Of a DNA stretch of 64,000 nucleotides, positions 11,171 to 22,201 are shown piece by piece; positions within the stretch are counted from its first letter, which is position 1, and every line of letters begins with the position of its first letter. The translations under genes and the position numbers were made by a program. The stretch comes from Tenebrio molitor (taxonomy: Eukaryota; Arthropoda; Insecta; Coleoptera; Tenebrionidae), in assembly GCF_963966145.1 (NCBI RefSeq), contig NC_091046.1, positions 17,174,001 through 17,238,000 of the forward strand. Direction: 5' to 3'. The notes beneath the pieces were generated by a model. That model was given only the letters and a program-made list of their open reading frames with translations. It was not told the DNA's origin and made no database searches.

Positions 11171-12600
11171 CTAACTATCAAAAAAATCCGAACACCATGA
11201 AAATGATAATAATTTTTGATAAAAATTTGGTAGACGTTTTGCTATCAGTCTAGATACATATCCTATAAAGTCAGAATCAAATTCGATTAAGTTAACATCT
11301 TTTACTTTAAGTGATTACCATTTTTAAATTTGCCTTGTTTTTGTTTGTTGTCATTGGTCGAAATCGTTCTAATCTAGCAGTAGAAGTGTGAAACAATGCT
11401 TCTAGGAAGAACACATCAAGCTTTTCGTCACTTAACACTCTTTGAGAGAGGCCGAATTGTCGGGTTTAAAGAGGCCAATTCCTCATACAGACAAATTTCA
11501 AGAATAGTAAACCGTTCTGTGTTTATTGTTGCACAGTGTTGATAAGTGTGGTTGGTAGAACACAGAGATAGTGGTGCTCAAGGTTCTGGCCGTCCTAGAA
11601 GAACCCCAGACAAACATGATCGCCACTTAAGATTTTTAGCATTTAGAGATCACCCACCACATGTCCACAAGCTTTATAGCTACAGCTTAATACAATATAA
11701 CGGGTGGACTAATTTGTATGGCAACATTGCCAACAATTTATCGTCAAATAAGATATTGGGGCTCCACAGTTATCGTCCTCATTTGGTTCTACCTTTAACA
11801 TGTGAACTTTTTCGTTAAAGGCTAGACTGGTGCCGTGAGCGAATCAACTGAGATGCGGAATGGAAGTAATCGTCTTCTCGGACTCTCTGTTTGGAGGTGC
11901 ATGACGGACGACAGAGGGTCAGAAGGTTAGATGAAGAACGACGCAATACAGCTTATTTTCTTAAACGACATATGGCTCCGATTGGCTCGTACCGTAGGCG
12001 TAATGATCTGGAGGGCTATTTGTTACGGGAGCAGGTCTCCTCTGATTTTTATCCAGACCTCAATGCCTGCCCGGCGATTATGTTCAATAGGTGCTACAAC
12101 CTGTTCTTGCTCTGTATGTTCAAGAAATCTCAACGCTCTTTATCAGCAAGACAATGCTCGACCACACATTGCAAGTATTTCTTTAGAGTAACTGGAACAC
12201 GCTAATGTTAACTTCTTGCCTTGACAGGCACGTTCACGGGATTTGTCACCCATTGAACACGTGTGCGATGTGACAGAAAAAAAAATAAAAATGTAGCTCA
12301 TCCTACAGAGACTATACAGTAATTACGCAATTACGGCACGAAAATTAGGTTAGATAGGATGCTTTGGCTCAGGAGGAAATTGATAATCTGATTCGGAACA
12401 TGCCAAGACGTGTAGCAGAGTGCGTAAATTTGCAAGAAGGTTCCACGCATTATTACTGGAAAAACAGCTGAATTTCATGTTAGGTTTCTCTAATTAAACT
12501 CAATTTGTTTCTTTATTTTATATTTGCTTATTAGAACAGTTGTGTTAAATTTTATTAAAAAATATTAACTTTTTCTTAGTATTCGAATTTTTTTGATAAT
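11171..12600 (+). mobile_element. Decayed Tc1-type element
   Basis: Short inverted ends share ATCAAAAAAAT followed by YCGAA (left about 11177, right about 12596). They enclose a degraded Tc1-like transposase gene. The ends are imperfect, so the limits are approximate. Confidence 0.65.
11396..12472 (+). pseudogene. Tc1-like transposase pseudogene
   Basis: Fragments in several frames follow the order of a Tc1 transposase. They are an N-terminal helix-turn-helix (FERGRIVGFKEANSSYRQIS), a GSGRPRRTPDKHDRHLRFLA segment, LYQQDNARPHIASISLE (the conserved second Asp in QDNARPH) and a C-terminal EEIDNLIRNMPRRVAECVN. Stops (for example two near 11541) and several frame changes rule out a functional product. 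Confidence 0.85.
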
Positions 12601-12789
12601 AATTAGTAGGTATATTTGATTTTGAAGTTTAAAAAATTGAATAATTTAATCGATTAGAACAATTAAGTTGACCTAGTTTTCGGAAATTTTCGGACAACCG
12701 ATATAATTTTAACAAGAATATTTAAGGAGAATAAATTTCAAGAAAGTTTTATGTTATCTCATTAATAAAGGATTTAATAATAATTTATT

Positions 12790-13125
12790 TTTCACTTTAG
12801 TATAATTGCATGATAACTCCTAGGATACGAAATACGTAAACATGTCCATAACAACCGGGGAATAATAACAGGGCGCAATAAGAATAAGCGGGCGTAATGA
12901 ATTCATAACGCCCTCATCAATTCATAATTGCAAAGACGCCAATTTTTTTTTTAAAGAACACGTATAGTGAAAAATAAAATCTTGTATGCACCACGGCGTC
13001 ACCGAATGATTACGCCCATTGAACGATATCCATCTCTCGGGCTAAAGCCCTCCAGCTGGATTCATCGTTCTCCGGGCGTAATCATCGTTGTAACGCCCTT
13101 GGTGCATAAATAGCTATTTATTAAT
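12790..13125. repeat. GC-spiked repeat with GGGCGTAAT iterons, copy 1
   Basis: An inverted copy lies at 30086-30377. By eye the two are about 97% identical over about 290 bp. The repeat carries many GGGCGTAAT/ATTACGCCC words in an AT-rich background. Copy 1 has about 36 extra bases at 13034-13070, including GGGCTAAAGCCC. There is no ORF. It may be a MITE or Helitron-like non-autonomous element; the family is unknown to me. Confidence 0.6.
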
Positions 13126-13182
13126 GTGGGGTACTATCTTTTCACAAATTAATGTTGGTTGCCTAGTCAGTTACAATTAATA

Positions 13183-14844
13183 CAGGGTCTTTCACAACTC
13201 GCGCCCTAGAGAAAAAGGGCACCTGCCGACGACAATAAGTTGTCAAAAAATATAAACAAAGAATTTACTACTGCTTTCATAACTGAGTTATAAGACTTGT
13301 AATTCTACCAATCCCAGAACGGCATCTCGAGGTGTGATGTTATTTCAATCAAATAAAGCCAGTTGCTAGGTTTCAAAAATAATACCATCAGCTACAAAAA
13401 ATGTTTGGGTTACTGGAATTTTGACACTATTAGATTTGACTTTTCATTCTCGACAAATTTAGGTTAACAATCTGAAATGTTAGAGCTGTCAGTACACTGC
13501 AAGTTCAGATGTCTACTGCAAAGCCTATGGGCGATTCTAGGAGATGCTTGGAGTGTAGCGACTCCACGGACCTGAGCTGAGCCACCAGTGTCGGATCTGA
13601 CAATAAATCGGTTACATAGGCTCTGATACGCAAAACCCACCGATGATTTTTGGCTGGTATGACGAGGTCGGCCGCGCTCTCAAGTTTTGCCTTGGTCGGG
13701 CCGCGGGCCTCGGACTCGTGGGGTAGTGATTGATGCTTGATATAGGGCATTCATTTTAAACGTTGGGTAAAGTTGTAAACTCAAAACACCATAAATTACG
13801 AAAGCGGCAAATTTTCATTGTATCGGTACCGTAAAGTAGGAATCCCTCTGTTCATATAAAACTGGTACCACGTCGTACTTTCACCATCTTATCGACGAGC
13901 AAAAGAAAGAGACGTTAAAATATCCACAAGTAAAAAAAATTAAAACTCATTTTGTGATCAGTGACCAAAAAAATGTAAAGAGATTGTTGATTTTAAATAA
14001 TGTATTTGACAAATAAGATTACTTAATAAAGAAATAAGAGTAATTAGTAAAGTACCTATCCATTACATGTATCTTTTAAAGTAAGTAAAAAATAAATAAT
14101 AAAATACGTAAACAATAAAAAATTAATCGTCATTTGAATCAAATTCACTAGATGATTCACCAGTATTGGCAACAAATGTTAATGGTTTCACTTGATCTTC
14201 TAAAAGTTGATCTCGATCCCACCATTCTTTAATTTTGGACCCGAATATATTGAACACAGTTTTAGATTCACTGAGTTTCGGACAAGTGTCAAAGCAGGCA
14301 AGTTTTATTACAAAACCCAACATTTAAAATGAATGCACTATAGTCGCAACTAAATGGCATTCTAGGTCATTTCAATTATTATTACAACGTATTGTGGCAA
14401 AAAATAAAAAAAAATGTGTTGCAAACGAAAAAATAATTGTCATTTCTGCCCAGAAAACGTTCTTGGAAGACTCCGTGGCGTTACGCTCACATTCCCCAAA
14501 AATTATTATCATTTCTAAATAATCAGCGGCTGAAAACATTATTGTAACCAAATAAACAAAGGTTTTGGCTTTTTTTTATTACAAATTTAATTTGACAGTG
14601 ACATCTTTCAAAAACAACTCGAATCGCCCAAATATTTTAAAGATGTTATTTCTTAAATGAAATCCTAGCAACGTAAAATTACGGCAAACACATCCTGGAG
14701 GTGTAGATCTCTGATTGGTTAACTTTAAGTTGTCTCTTCTCGAATATCTTTTAAGCTAGATTTTGTTTTCTTAAAAATTACACATCCAAATGCGATCTCT
14801 TGTTTCCTTTTTTTTCTCTAGGGCGCGAGTTGTGAAAGACTCTG
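13183..14844. mobile_element. TIR element CAGGGTCTTTCACAACTCGC
   Basis: Inverted ends of about 33 bp share TCTTTCACAACTCGCGCCCT (left 13188, right complement near 14820) and are flanked by TA at 13181-13182 and 14845-14846. Inside is another TIR element at 13740-14343. The GC-rich segment 13500-13745 holds an 81-codon minus-strand ORF with no recognised similarity. Confidence 0.7.
13740..14343 (-). mobile_element. Deletion derivative of a DDE element, copy 1
   Basis: Inverted ends share GCATTCATTTTAAA followed by YGTTGGG. A longer relative lies at 56481-57617. On the minus strand it retains the last ~65 codons of a transposase-like frame (14323-14123), whose acidic serine-rich tail ends SSSEFDSNDD. 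This tail is similar in style to those at 16546 and 48980. Confidence 0.6.
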
Positions 14845-14864
14845 TATATCTATGCGGGACCTAT

Positions 14865-15484
14865 TTATATACCATTCATGATGTTTTGGCATAAGGGGAG
14901 ACCATGGAAAAAGTGCATTTAAGTTGGCAGTAAAGCTGTCTGTTGAATTAGGTTATGTTTTTCTAAGTTTGAGGTTATAAACTGCGTCATTGTCTAGTGC
15001 ATTGTTGTCAGTTTTACTAGTTTGCATTAGAACAATACTCACACATTTTTAATCCAATTTAACAAAACAGGAAACTGACTTGAACAGACTACAGAATAGT
15101 AGGGACCGGGACCGAAAGACGAACTGGCTCCTGTTAATTTATGTACCACTTAGATAACCCACCTATACAGTGTCTTAACCAACCAGTTAGTAACTTTTCA
15201 ATGAATTTTTCATTTTAACCAAAACATTCCTAGAACTAGATTGTATAAAATCTTGTACCTACTTATTAAGCCTTACTTTATTCGAATCTTTCTGTAAAAT
15301 ATTTACACACCCATCGTCCATGACAAAAAAGAACAAAACTATTCAACTTCCATAATTTCATAAGAAAATTTTGAATCATCATTACCTCCATCAAAATCCC
15401 AATCAAATTCCGAGTCAGATTCTCCTAATGAAATTATTAAAGGAAGAACGTTTTCAAATGAAAGATTTCCCATTAATTATATTA
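14865..15484 (-). mobile_element. DDE-element fragment A, inverted relative to copy B
   Basis: The sequence from ATTCATGATGTTTTGGCATA at 14872 inward is the reverse complement of 20108 to 19720, then of 16620 to 16400. The end near the break at 15484 encodes, on the minus strand, the same tail (LPLIISLGESDSE) as the plus-strand ORF at 16235-16546. It stops at an AT-rich hairpin. Confidence 0.65.
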
Positions 15485-15498
15485 ATTATAATAACCTA

Positions 15499-15563
15499 TT
15501 AAGGTACTATATCTTATTAATATAATATAATAATAATAATAATTTTGTGATATAGTACCTTAA
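15499..15563. repeat. 65-bp AT-rich hairpin
   Basis: The 15-bp arms TTAAGGTACTATATC and GATATAGTACCTTAA surround a loop of TAA triplets. It sits exactly between the two inverted DDE-element copies. Confidence 0.6.
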
Positions 15564-15571
15564 AACCTATA

Positions 15572-15938
15572 CAGGTGTTTTTGAAATATGTGTGTTAATT
15601 TTAACCAGTGAAAGAACTCGCCAATTTATGAAACTTTTCTCTATAACATTTTGCAAAATTCGTAAAAGTATTCAAAGATTTTTTGCCCCACAATTTTTAC
15701 CAAATGATTATTTATTTTTTTCTATAACAATGGAACTTTTTAACAAAGCTCTGTTTCTATCACAACAGAAAATTTTCGCCCTTACCCATAGGCGGGTATA
15801 CACTTTGATGGTTAATTTATTCCAAATTTTAAATCAATTTGTATTGCTTTTTCGTAAAAATGTTATAGAGAAAAGTTCAATGATTTGGTGCGTTCTTCCA
15901 CTGGTTAAAATTAACACACGTATTTCAGAAACACCCTG
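15572..15938. mobile_element. MITE CAGGTGTTTTTGAAATATGT
   Basis: Inverted ends of about 48 bp share GTGTTAATTTTAACCAGTG and are flanked by TA (15570-15571 and 15939-15940). The 124-codon ORF inside (15592-15966) spans the whole hairpin, has no family resemblance and is treated as accidental. Confidence 0.75.
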
Positions 15939-16234
15939 TATACTATTCACGATGTTTTGGCATTAGGGGAGGCTATGATTTCATTTTTTAACGTTGGATA
16001 GATGTTATGTCATCTCTGCTGTCACTAAAGTGCCTGACATGCCGACCTATCAAAATGAACGTAACATGTTCCCGAATTTCCCGTACCTAATCAAAATTAA
16101 GCGACTTTAAAACGTATTCATCGTGTTTGTATTAGAGTGCAGAACATATTTTCAGTAAGTTACAATGAAGTCCAGTTCTTTTTGTATATAAATTGAATCG
16201 TAGGTGAGTACAAGATAAATATCTAGCAAGGATA

Positions 16235-16546
16235 GTGAAGAAAGAAACAACGATCCAATTGAAATGGGACAGGGGTTTTGTAAGACCTATCTCGTCTAAA
16301 AACAGAGTTGTGAATTTATGGCTTGAGTCTATTTTGAAATATCCTCCTGAAATGTGGCAACATTTTTGTAGATATTGTGAAGAACTTATTTCGGAAGATT
16401 GGCCAAAATTAATCGGAAATCTTTCATTTGAAAACGTTCCTCCTTTAATAATTTCATTAGGAGAATCTGACTCGGAATCTGATTGGGATTTTGATGCAGG
16501 TAATGATGATTCAGAATTGTCTAATGAATTTATGGAAGTTGAATAG
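16235..16546 (+). pseudogene. C-terminal tail of a Tc1/IS630-like DDE transposase
   Basis: A frame of about 100 codons contains MWQHFCRYCEELISEDWPKL and then VPPLIISLGESDSESDWDFD. The layout (Cys/Glu-rich helix, hydrophobic IIxL, acidic serine tail) matches the tail of the pseudogene at 48980-49785 (IKPLIINLQDSSDDSS). The catalytic region is absent, so this is a deletion derivative. An inverted second copy of the same tail is at 15310-15480. Confidence 0.6.
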
Positions 16547-16994
16547 TTTTGTTCTTTTTTTTGTCATGGACGATGGGTGTGTAAATATTTTGCAGAAAGA
16601 TTCGAATAAAGTAAGCTTTCATAAGTAGGTACTATGGCGGACAAAAAATTTTGGCCGTCATTAGCACCTATTCTGTAAGCGATATGTTAATTTTTAGCGC
16701 CCGTTAAATTTTATAATTTTAACACCGCGAGCTATTCTGTAACGACAAAAATTAACGCACCGCTAAAATGTTATTTATTTTAGCGCTTATGTTAAAATGT
16801 TCGGAAAATGTCGTGATAAAATCGTCTCAGTCACCACTTCAACCTACTAGTTGTTTGTTATCCTTATCTAGCTTACTATGACTTGCGAATATGTCTTTAT
16901 TGAATAGATCTGGCATCTAAGTGCGTTTTGAATAAAAAATAATCGCTGGTAGAAATGTCATTTAAAAAGTGACGTTAAAAAATTTGAAGCAAAA

Positions 16995-18003
16995 ATGCCG
17001 CCGAAAGTGCAGGGTGTATCACGAAGTGGACGAATGTCTAAACAACAAAAAGAGCTATTAATTAATCGCCTGGAAGTGGACCGATTTCTTCTGCATCAAG
17101 AAAAATTGAACCCAGTAGAATTGAAAAAATATAACTATGCTTGGGCCAAGTTGTCCACAGATCTAAATGGACTTCAAGGGGCAAAGAAAACAGTGATTCA
17201 ATGGAAAGAGGTAAGTTACGTGGAATAAAGAATTGTAACAGTTTTAATTGTAATCTAGGCACTAAACGAATTAAAAGTTAATACAAGGCGTAAAGCCCGT
17301 TTATTACACCAAGAAGCTACGGGTACTGGTGGGGGACCTAAAAAATTAAGGGAATTGTCACAGCTTGAGGAACGGCTTATGGCGCTAATATCAAAAGTGG
17401 TTATTACTGGTGTATCTACCATTCCTGAAGCGGGAATTATACTGACCGAACCCACTGAACCTGAAAGAAATAATGTGGTTGATGAGGCTGATCCTAACAT
17501 TTATCAAGAAATAATTGTAAGTATCTACTTACTTGAAAATGAATTTTTATTGTATAAACTATAAGGGATTGAATTTCCAGGCTATTGATGAATTACTTGC
17601 TAATGAAGAACAAGATATTACTTTAGTTAACGAAGTTACTAGTGAAAATAACAATGTGAGTGTGCTGACACGTTTTGAATCATTTTTACTAAAATATTTT
17701 CTTTTAGAAAAGTGAATCTGGAACTATAATTATTAACGTAAGTAATTTCTTAATAAAAAAAAATTAAAATTATACAGGTAAGGTAATTTTTAGACTACAT
17801 CAAATCCACCGAGCACAAGAAAACCCAAAACACCATGTCAGTTTCCCATTAGAGAAATGGCATTACAGCACGAGCAATGTCTGCACATGTTGGCAGATTC
17901 GAATATAGCCCTGGCACAAGCTACCCTTCAATTAGCAAGGGCAACGAGAATGAAAACACGCACAAGAAAAAGTGCTGCCTTACAATTAAATTTTTCATTA
18001 TAA
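16995..18003 (+). CDS. Myb/SANT-like DNA-binding protein of Harbinger element
   Basis: Five exons: 16995-17210, 17259-17516, 17581-17655, 17708-17737 and 17794-18003. All have GT-AG borders and give 262 aa. The N-terminal ~90 residues form a trihelical Myb/SANT-like (zeste/Adf-1 style) domain with Trp at AWAKLSTDLNG and VIQWKEALNELK. The middle is acidic, and the C-terminus (HEQCLHMLADSNIALAQATL) is a helical segment followed by a basic patch. In Harbinger elements this partner binds the transposon ends and helps bring the transposase into the nucleus; that role is taken from the family. It converges with the transposase gene. The small internal exon of 30 bp is predicted from phase and splice sites only. 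Confidence 0.75.
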
Positions 18004-18019
18004 TATTATTGTTCTACAT

Positions 18020-19191
18020 TTAATTAAAATATGTTTCTACTATTTGGTTTCTGATTTGAGCTCCACCATTAAACCACTGATGATTGTTTGCGGCAGGTAT
18101 TTGGTCAATATATACCATTGGTTGTAAATGGTCATCATCTTCAGGAATAGGTGCGTTGTAAGTTATGCACATATTATGCAAGATTGAGCTTGTATATATG
18201 ATTTTGGCGGCTCTAATGGGGTTATAGTTCAATGCTCTATGGCCATGAAGGCATCTAAAACGACTTTTCAACAAACCATTGGTATGCTCTATAGTCATTC
18301 TAAGCTGTGAAAGTGCAGTATTAAATCTTGACTCCGGTGTGTCTTCTTGGGGATTCATAAAAGGAACTAATAACCATGGCTCCAGAGGATATCCGCTATC
18401 ACCAAGCAAGTAATTTTCTTGATTATTTAAAACATAAATTTGCTGAAGATATCTTCTGATGCCAGATGTCATCCAAATAGCGGAGTCATGAACTGAGCCC
18501 GGAAATCGTGCATTTATACTTAAAATTAATTTATTGGCGTTACAAATTATTTGAGTGTTGATGGCATAAATTTTTTTTCTGCAATAATATACTGCTCCAG
18601 GATAAATTGGGTGATTGGCGGGTGGTGCCATAATCCTAATGTGGGTTCCGTCAACTATTCCCACAACATTAGAAAATGCATGGTGCTTGACTGCAAAACC
18701 TTCTTTTATAGCATTTATTCTTTCATCCGAAGTGGGAAATTTTATCCATTCGTTTAAAAAATGTGTGGTCATAATATCTGTAACTTCGGCTATGTTCCTA
18801 CTTATTACGGGTTGACTTCCAGTTGCTGAATAGCCATGTCCAACACCTAGCTGGTAACTTCCGTGACCCAGAAAGTGTAAAACAGCAAAGATACGAAGAT
18901 GAATGGGCACTTTTGTTACTCTCTGTGATGGAATCATGTATGGTGTCAACATATTTATTAAATTATGAGCACATTGTTTATTCAGCCTAAAGAGTTTTAA
19001 AAATAGTCTGTTCGGCAAATTAAAGGGATTGCTAGTATCTCTTAAATGACGCTGAAGACGCCGAGTAGCAATTCTATAATAAACATAATAATTTCACGAC
19101 TTTACCAATGAGAAAACGTTGTTACTTACTGTTGTCTTCTATTTCTATCATTTTCAACTATTATAAGGTGAATTAAACCGTCCAAAGCCAT
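18020..19191 (-). CDS. HARBI1-like Harbinger transposase
   Basis: Two exons on the minus strand: 19191-19130 (ATG at 19191) and 19073-18020. They join in phase to give about 371 aa, a normal length for the family. The DDE_Tnp_4 core shows IVDGTHIRI (Asp about 162), LGDSGYPLEPWLLVPF (Asp about 246) and TIEHTNGLLKSRF (Glu about 283). Upstream is the helical QLGVGHGYSATGSQPVIS region typical of HARBI1. No stop or frameshift is present. Together with the Myb-like partner and matched ends, this is a candidate autonomous element. Without exon 1 the frame would begin at the internal Met at 19018; the spliced start fits the family better (it adds RRLQRHLRDTSNPFNLP). Confidence 0.85.
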
Positions 19192-20151
19192 AATTTAAAA
19201 TTGTAACACGTATTCCACTAGTACCCTTTAAAATATATCACTTAACGATAGTTTTTAACCCTTAAACGTCAAAATTTTAAAGGCCAACTACCTTACAGAA
19301 TGCGAATTACACTTTAACGTGCCGTCAAAATTTAACACCCGCTAAAAATTAACGTATCGCTTACAGAATAGGTGCTATTGTCTGTTAATTCAAAAAAAAA
19401 TAATTGTAATCCGTACTTTATTGTCATCATGATTACCGTCTTGATTATGAACGTTATTTTTTGGGTGATAAATTTCAAAACTCAAAATTATTTTGTCATT
19501 TCTACTACACAGAAAGTTTACCTCAGTTATCTATGTACGATTGCTCTAATTTTGTTCATTCATATCGGATTTTTGGAATATCTGAGCTTCAAACAGTTTA
19601 AATTGATTGTCAAAATGACAACAATCGAAAGTAGGGTTACGATTCCTAAATGTTTATTTACACTTTACTTGAATATCAAGAAAATGACGGCCAAAGTTTT
19701 TTGGCCGCCATAGTACCTACAAGATTTTATACAATCTATAGTTCTAGGAATGTTTTGGTTAAAATCAAAAATTCATTGAGAAGTTACAAACTGGTTGGTT
19801 AAGACAGTGTATAGGTGGGTGATCTAAGGCCCGGTTGTATAAAGCGATGTCAAGTCGTTGTTAAAGTTAACATAATGTGAAGCGATCTGATTGGAGGATA
19901 TTTAACATTAGATTAGAATCAGATTAGAAATGTTTGAGTATTGTTCTATTGCAAACTAGTAAAACTGACAACAATGCACTAGATAATGACGCAGTTTATA
20001 ACCTCAGACTTAGAAAAACATAACCTAATTCAACAGACAGCTTTACTACCAACTTAAATGCACTTTTTCCATGGCCTCCCCTTATGCCAAAACATCGTGA
20101 ATGGTGACAGGTCCACATTTAAATAATGGCTAACTTTTTTTTGCCGGCCAC

Positions 20152-20776
20152 CGTACCATCGGCTTCATAAAAATCTAGTACAGTGGAAAATTGTAGTTAC
20201 TTGAATTTTTGGAAATTTAAGTTGCTACACCCATAGAAGATAGTGATAGTGTCAGTAGTGAATGAGAACAGAAATTATACTCCCAACTTGACGTGAACGA
20301 TAATTGAGTAATGACACTGACAGTTTGATTTGATTTTGTCATTGTCATAGTTATAATAGTTATACTCAATATCATATAAATGTGCATCTAAGCAAGCCAT
20401 GAAAATCTGATTTTCTGTTGGTATTAAAGCCAAAGCTAGTGACTTTGACTTTCAAAGTTGCATGATCTGCGCGAACCCGATTTGACTAATTTTTCAGTTT
20501 TGTCCGTTTTAACATTGCTGATTTCAAAAGCAATTTTACGTCTTTTTACTGATTAAATTAAAGTAATTCTTATTTGTTTCTGCCTTTGTATTTTTACCAA
20601 GTAAAGATTTATTGGACATGACCTTCATAAATGTGACTTTTGCAATGTAACTAAATTAAAGGTGCTTTTACACATGCACAGCTTCACTTGATGAGCATTT
20701 ATATGAAATCAACTATATAGTCTCATGCAATCTGTGTAAATTTGGCTGTACTATATTTCTATGAAGCCGATGGTAC
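20152..20776. mobile_element. MITE GTACCATCGGCTTCATA
   Basis: Left GTACCATCGGCTTCATA (20153) and its complement TATGAAGCCGATGGTAC (ending 20775) bracket AT-rich DNA with no gene. Its right end abuts the next MITE. Confidence 0.6.
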
Positions 20777-21127
20777 TATTGGGAGCATAAAAAGTGGGAC
20801 ATCAAATTTCTGTCAGTTTTGAAAAATTCGATGTAGTTCAAGCTTTATTATAATTTTTTTGACACTATTCTAGGTGACAGTTTAAACATTTATTTTATAC
20901 TCCTATTTTCATTTTCCAAATGCCCTCTTCTTTTGATAAAGGTAGATTTTGATTGGGACTTTGCATTAAATAAATATTCACTACGTGCTTACTTACACTC
21001 ATTCCCTACAACCTACAATACTTAATGACGTCAATCAAATTCAAAATAGGGAATCAGATAAGGGTTATTTCACATTAAAAGTCAAGATAATGACGTTGAT
21101 GTCCCACTTTTTTTTGCCCGCAATAGT
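20774..21127. mobile_element. MITE TACTATTGCGGGCAAAAAAA, copy 1 (tandem)
   Basis: This is a copy of the family with full ends at 21127-21487. Its left end is degenerate (TACTATTGGGAGCATAAAAA), and its right end TTTTTTGCCCGCAATAGTA is shared with or abuts the next copy. The ORF at 20985-21239 crosses both copies and is not a gene. Confidence 0.75.
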
Positions 21128-21487
21128 ACTATTGCGGGCAAAAAAAGTGGGACATCAAATTTCTGTCAGTTTTGAAAAATTCGATGTAGTTCAAGCTTTA
21201 TTGTCATTTTTTTTGACACTATTCCAGCTGACAGTTTAAAAATTTATTTTAACCTCCTATTTTCCTTTTCCAAATGCCCTCTTCTTTTGATAAAGGTAGA
21301 TTTTGATTGGAACTTTGCATTAAATAAATATTCACTACGTGCTTACTTACAATCGCTCCCTACAACGTACAATACATAATGACAACGTCAATCGATTCAA
21401 AGTAGGGTTAGAATCAGGTAAGGGTTATTTCACATTAAAAGTCAAGACAATGACGTTGATGTCCCACTTTTTTTGCCCGCAATAGTA
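21127..21487. mobile_element. MITE TACTATTGCGGGCAAAAAAA, copy 2 (tandem)
   Basis: Full inverted ends of about 30 bp (GTGGGACATCAA inside). The interior includes CAAATGCCCTCTTCTTTTGA, conserved in all four copies in the window. Confidence 0.8.
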
Positions 21488-21488
21488 C

Positions 21489-21842
21489 ATACTCTCGTGT
21501 CAAAAATAAATTACTCCCTAGGATTTAGGAATATTCGTTACTAGGTTGTTACTATGTGGTTTCTGGTGACAAACAAAAGATATCCCAAAAATGTAAGGTA
21601 GTAAATTAATTGTAACAGTTGCAAATGATAAATTTCTCGCTAAGTGATAGATGATTTTTCGTTTCACAATCAATTTTGGTTACTGGCGGCATATTTATTT
21701 GGATTTAATCTCTCAATTCAAAGTAACCAACCTTAGGCATTCAAAATAACTTTTGAAAATTCTAGTTACACACAACATGAAAAACGTTATTTCCCTAAAA
21801 GTTCAAATTCTAGGGAGTAATTTATTTTTGACACGAGAGTAC
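21489..21842. mobile_element. MITE ACTCTCGTGTCAAAAATAAA
   Basis: Inverted ends of about 36 bp (ACTCTCGTGTCAAAAATAAA and ATTACTCCCTAG) at 21491 and ending 21840. The interior is AT-rich and non-coding. The downstream TACTATGCCGGTCAAAAAAT at 21840 is another TACTATGGCGG-type end whose partner I did not find. Confidence 0.75.
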
Positions 21843-22201
21843 TATGCCGGTCAAAAAATATACCGCTGAATGAGAAATTCCGAGGAAAAATTGAACAGGT
21901 TTCCACAAGGCAGTTTGTCTCATAGTCAATAATTTCAAATTGTCATCAATGTTGACTTGACGTTAATGCTTGGTTTACATTTTTTTTTTTTGAAGTGACA
22001 GAAAAATGATGTAAACATCGCTTTTTTAATAAATATTATGTACATATGCATAGGCTTGATTTTTTGTTTGGCCAACAAAACGATACATTTATCAACACCA
22101 ACCTCAGCAGTATTTGCCAGTATCGAAATCCCGTCTGAATTTCAGTTAAACCCATTTTTTCGCACTGACTTTGACACTGACAATAACGTTTAAAGGCTGT
22201 A

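Larger units (their letters stand above)
16663..19376. mobile_element. PIF/Harbinger transposon, apparently intact
   Basis: The 2714-bp element has ends sharing AGCACCTATTCTGTAAGCGA (left 16663, right complement ending 19376) and 3-bp ATT direct repeats at 16660-16662 and 19377-19379. Subterminal TTAATTTTTAGCG words repeat in both ends. It has the two-gene layout expected of Harbinger: a plus-strand Myb/SANT-like gene and a convergent minus-strand HARBI1-like transposase, 16 bp apart at their stop codons. Both frames are open after splicing. ATT is slightly off the usual TWA target. Confidence 0.88.
16630..19716. mobile_element. MITE TACTATGGCGG, split by a Harbinger element
   Basis: Left end TACTATGGCGGACAAAAAAT and right complement (TGGCCGCCATAGTA) form inverted repeats. 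Removing 16663-19379 leaves a MITE of about 370 bp. Related ends occur at 1283-1310, 21840 and 46201-46563. Confidence 0.75.
15939..20108 (+). mobile_element. DDE-element copy B with nested insertions
   Basis: Inverted ends share CACGATGTTTTGGCAT followed by WAGGGGAGGC (left 15947, right complement ending about 20105). Removing the nested MITE and Harbinger (16630-19716) leaves an internally deleted element of about 1.1 kb. It retains only the C-terminal coding part of a Tc1/IS630-like DDE transposase. Confidence 0.6.

Noticed and set aside
15592..15966. 124-codon plus-strand ORF
   Set aside because: It spans a MITE from arm to arm, has no family resemblance, and its composition is that of the AT-rich repeat.
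18551..18815. Plus-strand ORFs opposite the HARBI1-like gene
   Set aside because: They are shadows of the transposase frame on the other strand.
20985..21239. 84-codon ORF (and the similar one at 46052-46288)
   Set aside because: It falls within copies of the same MITE and crosses the tandem junction; not a gene.
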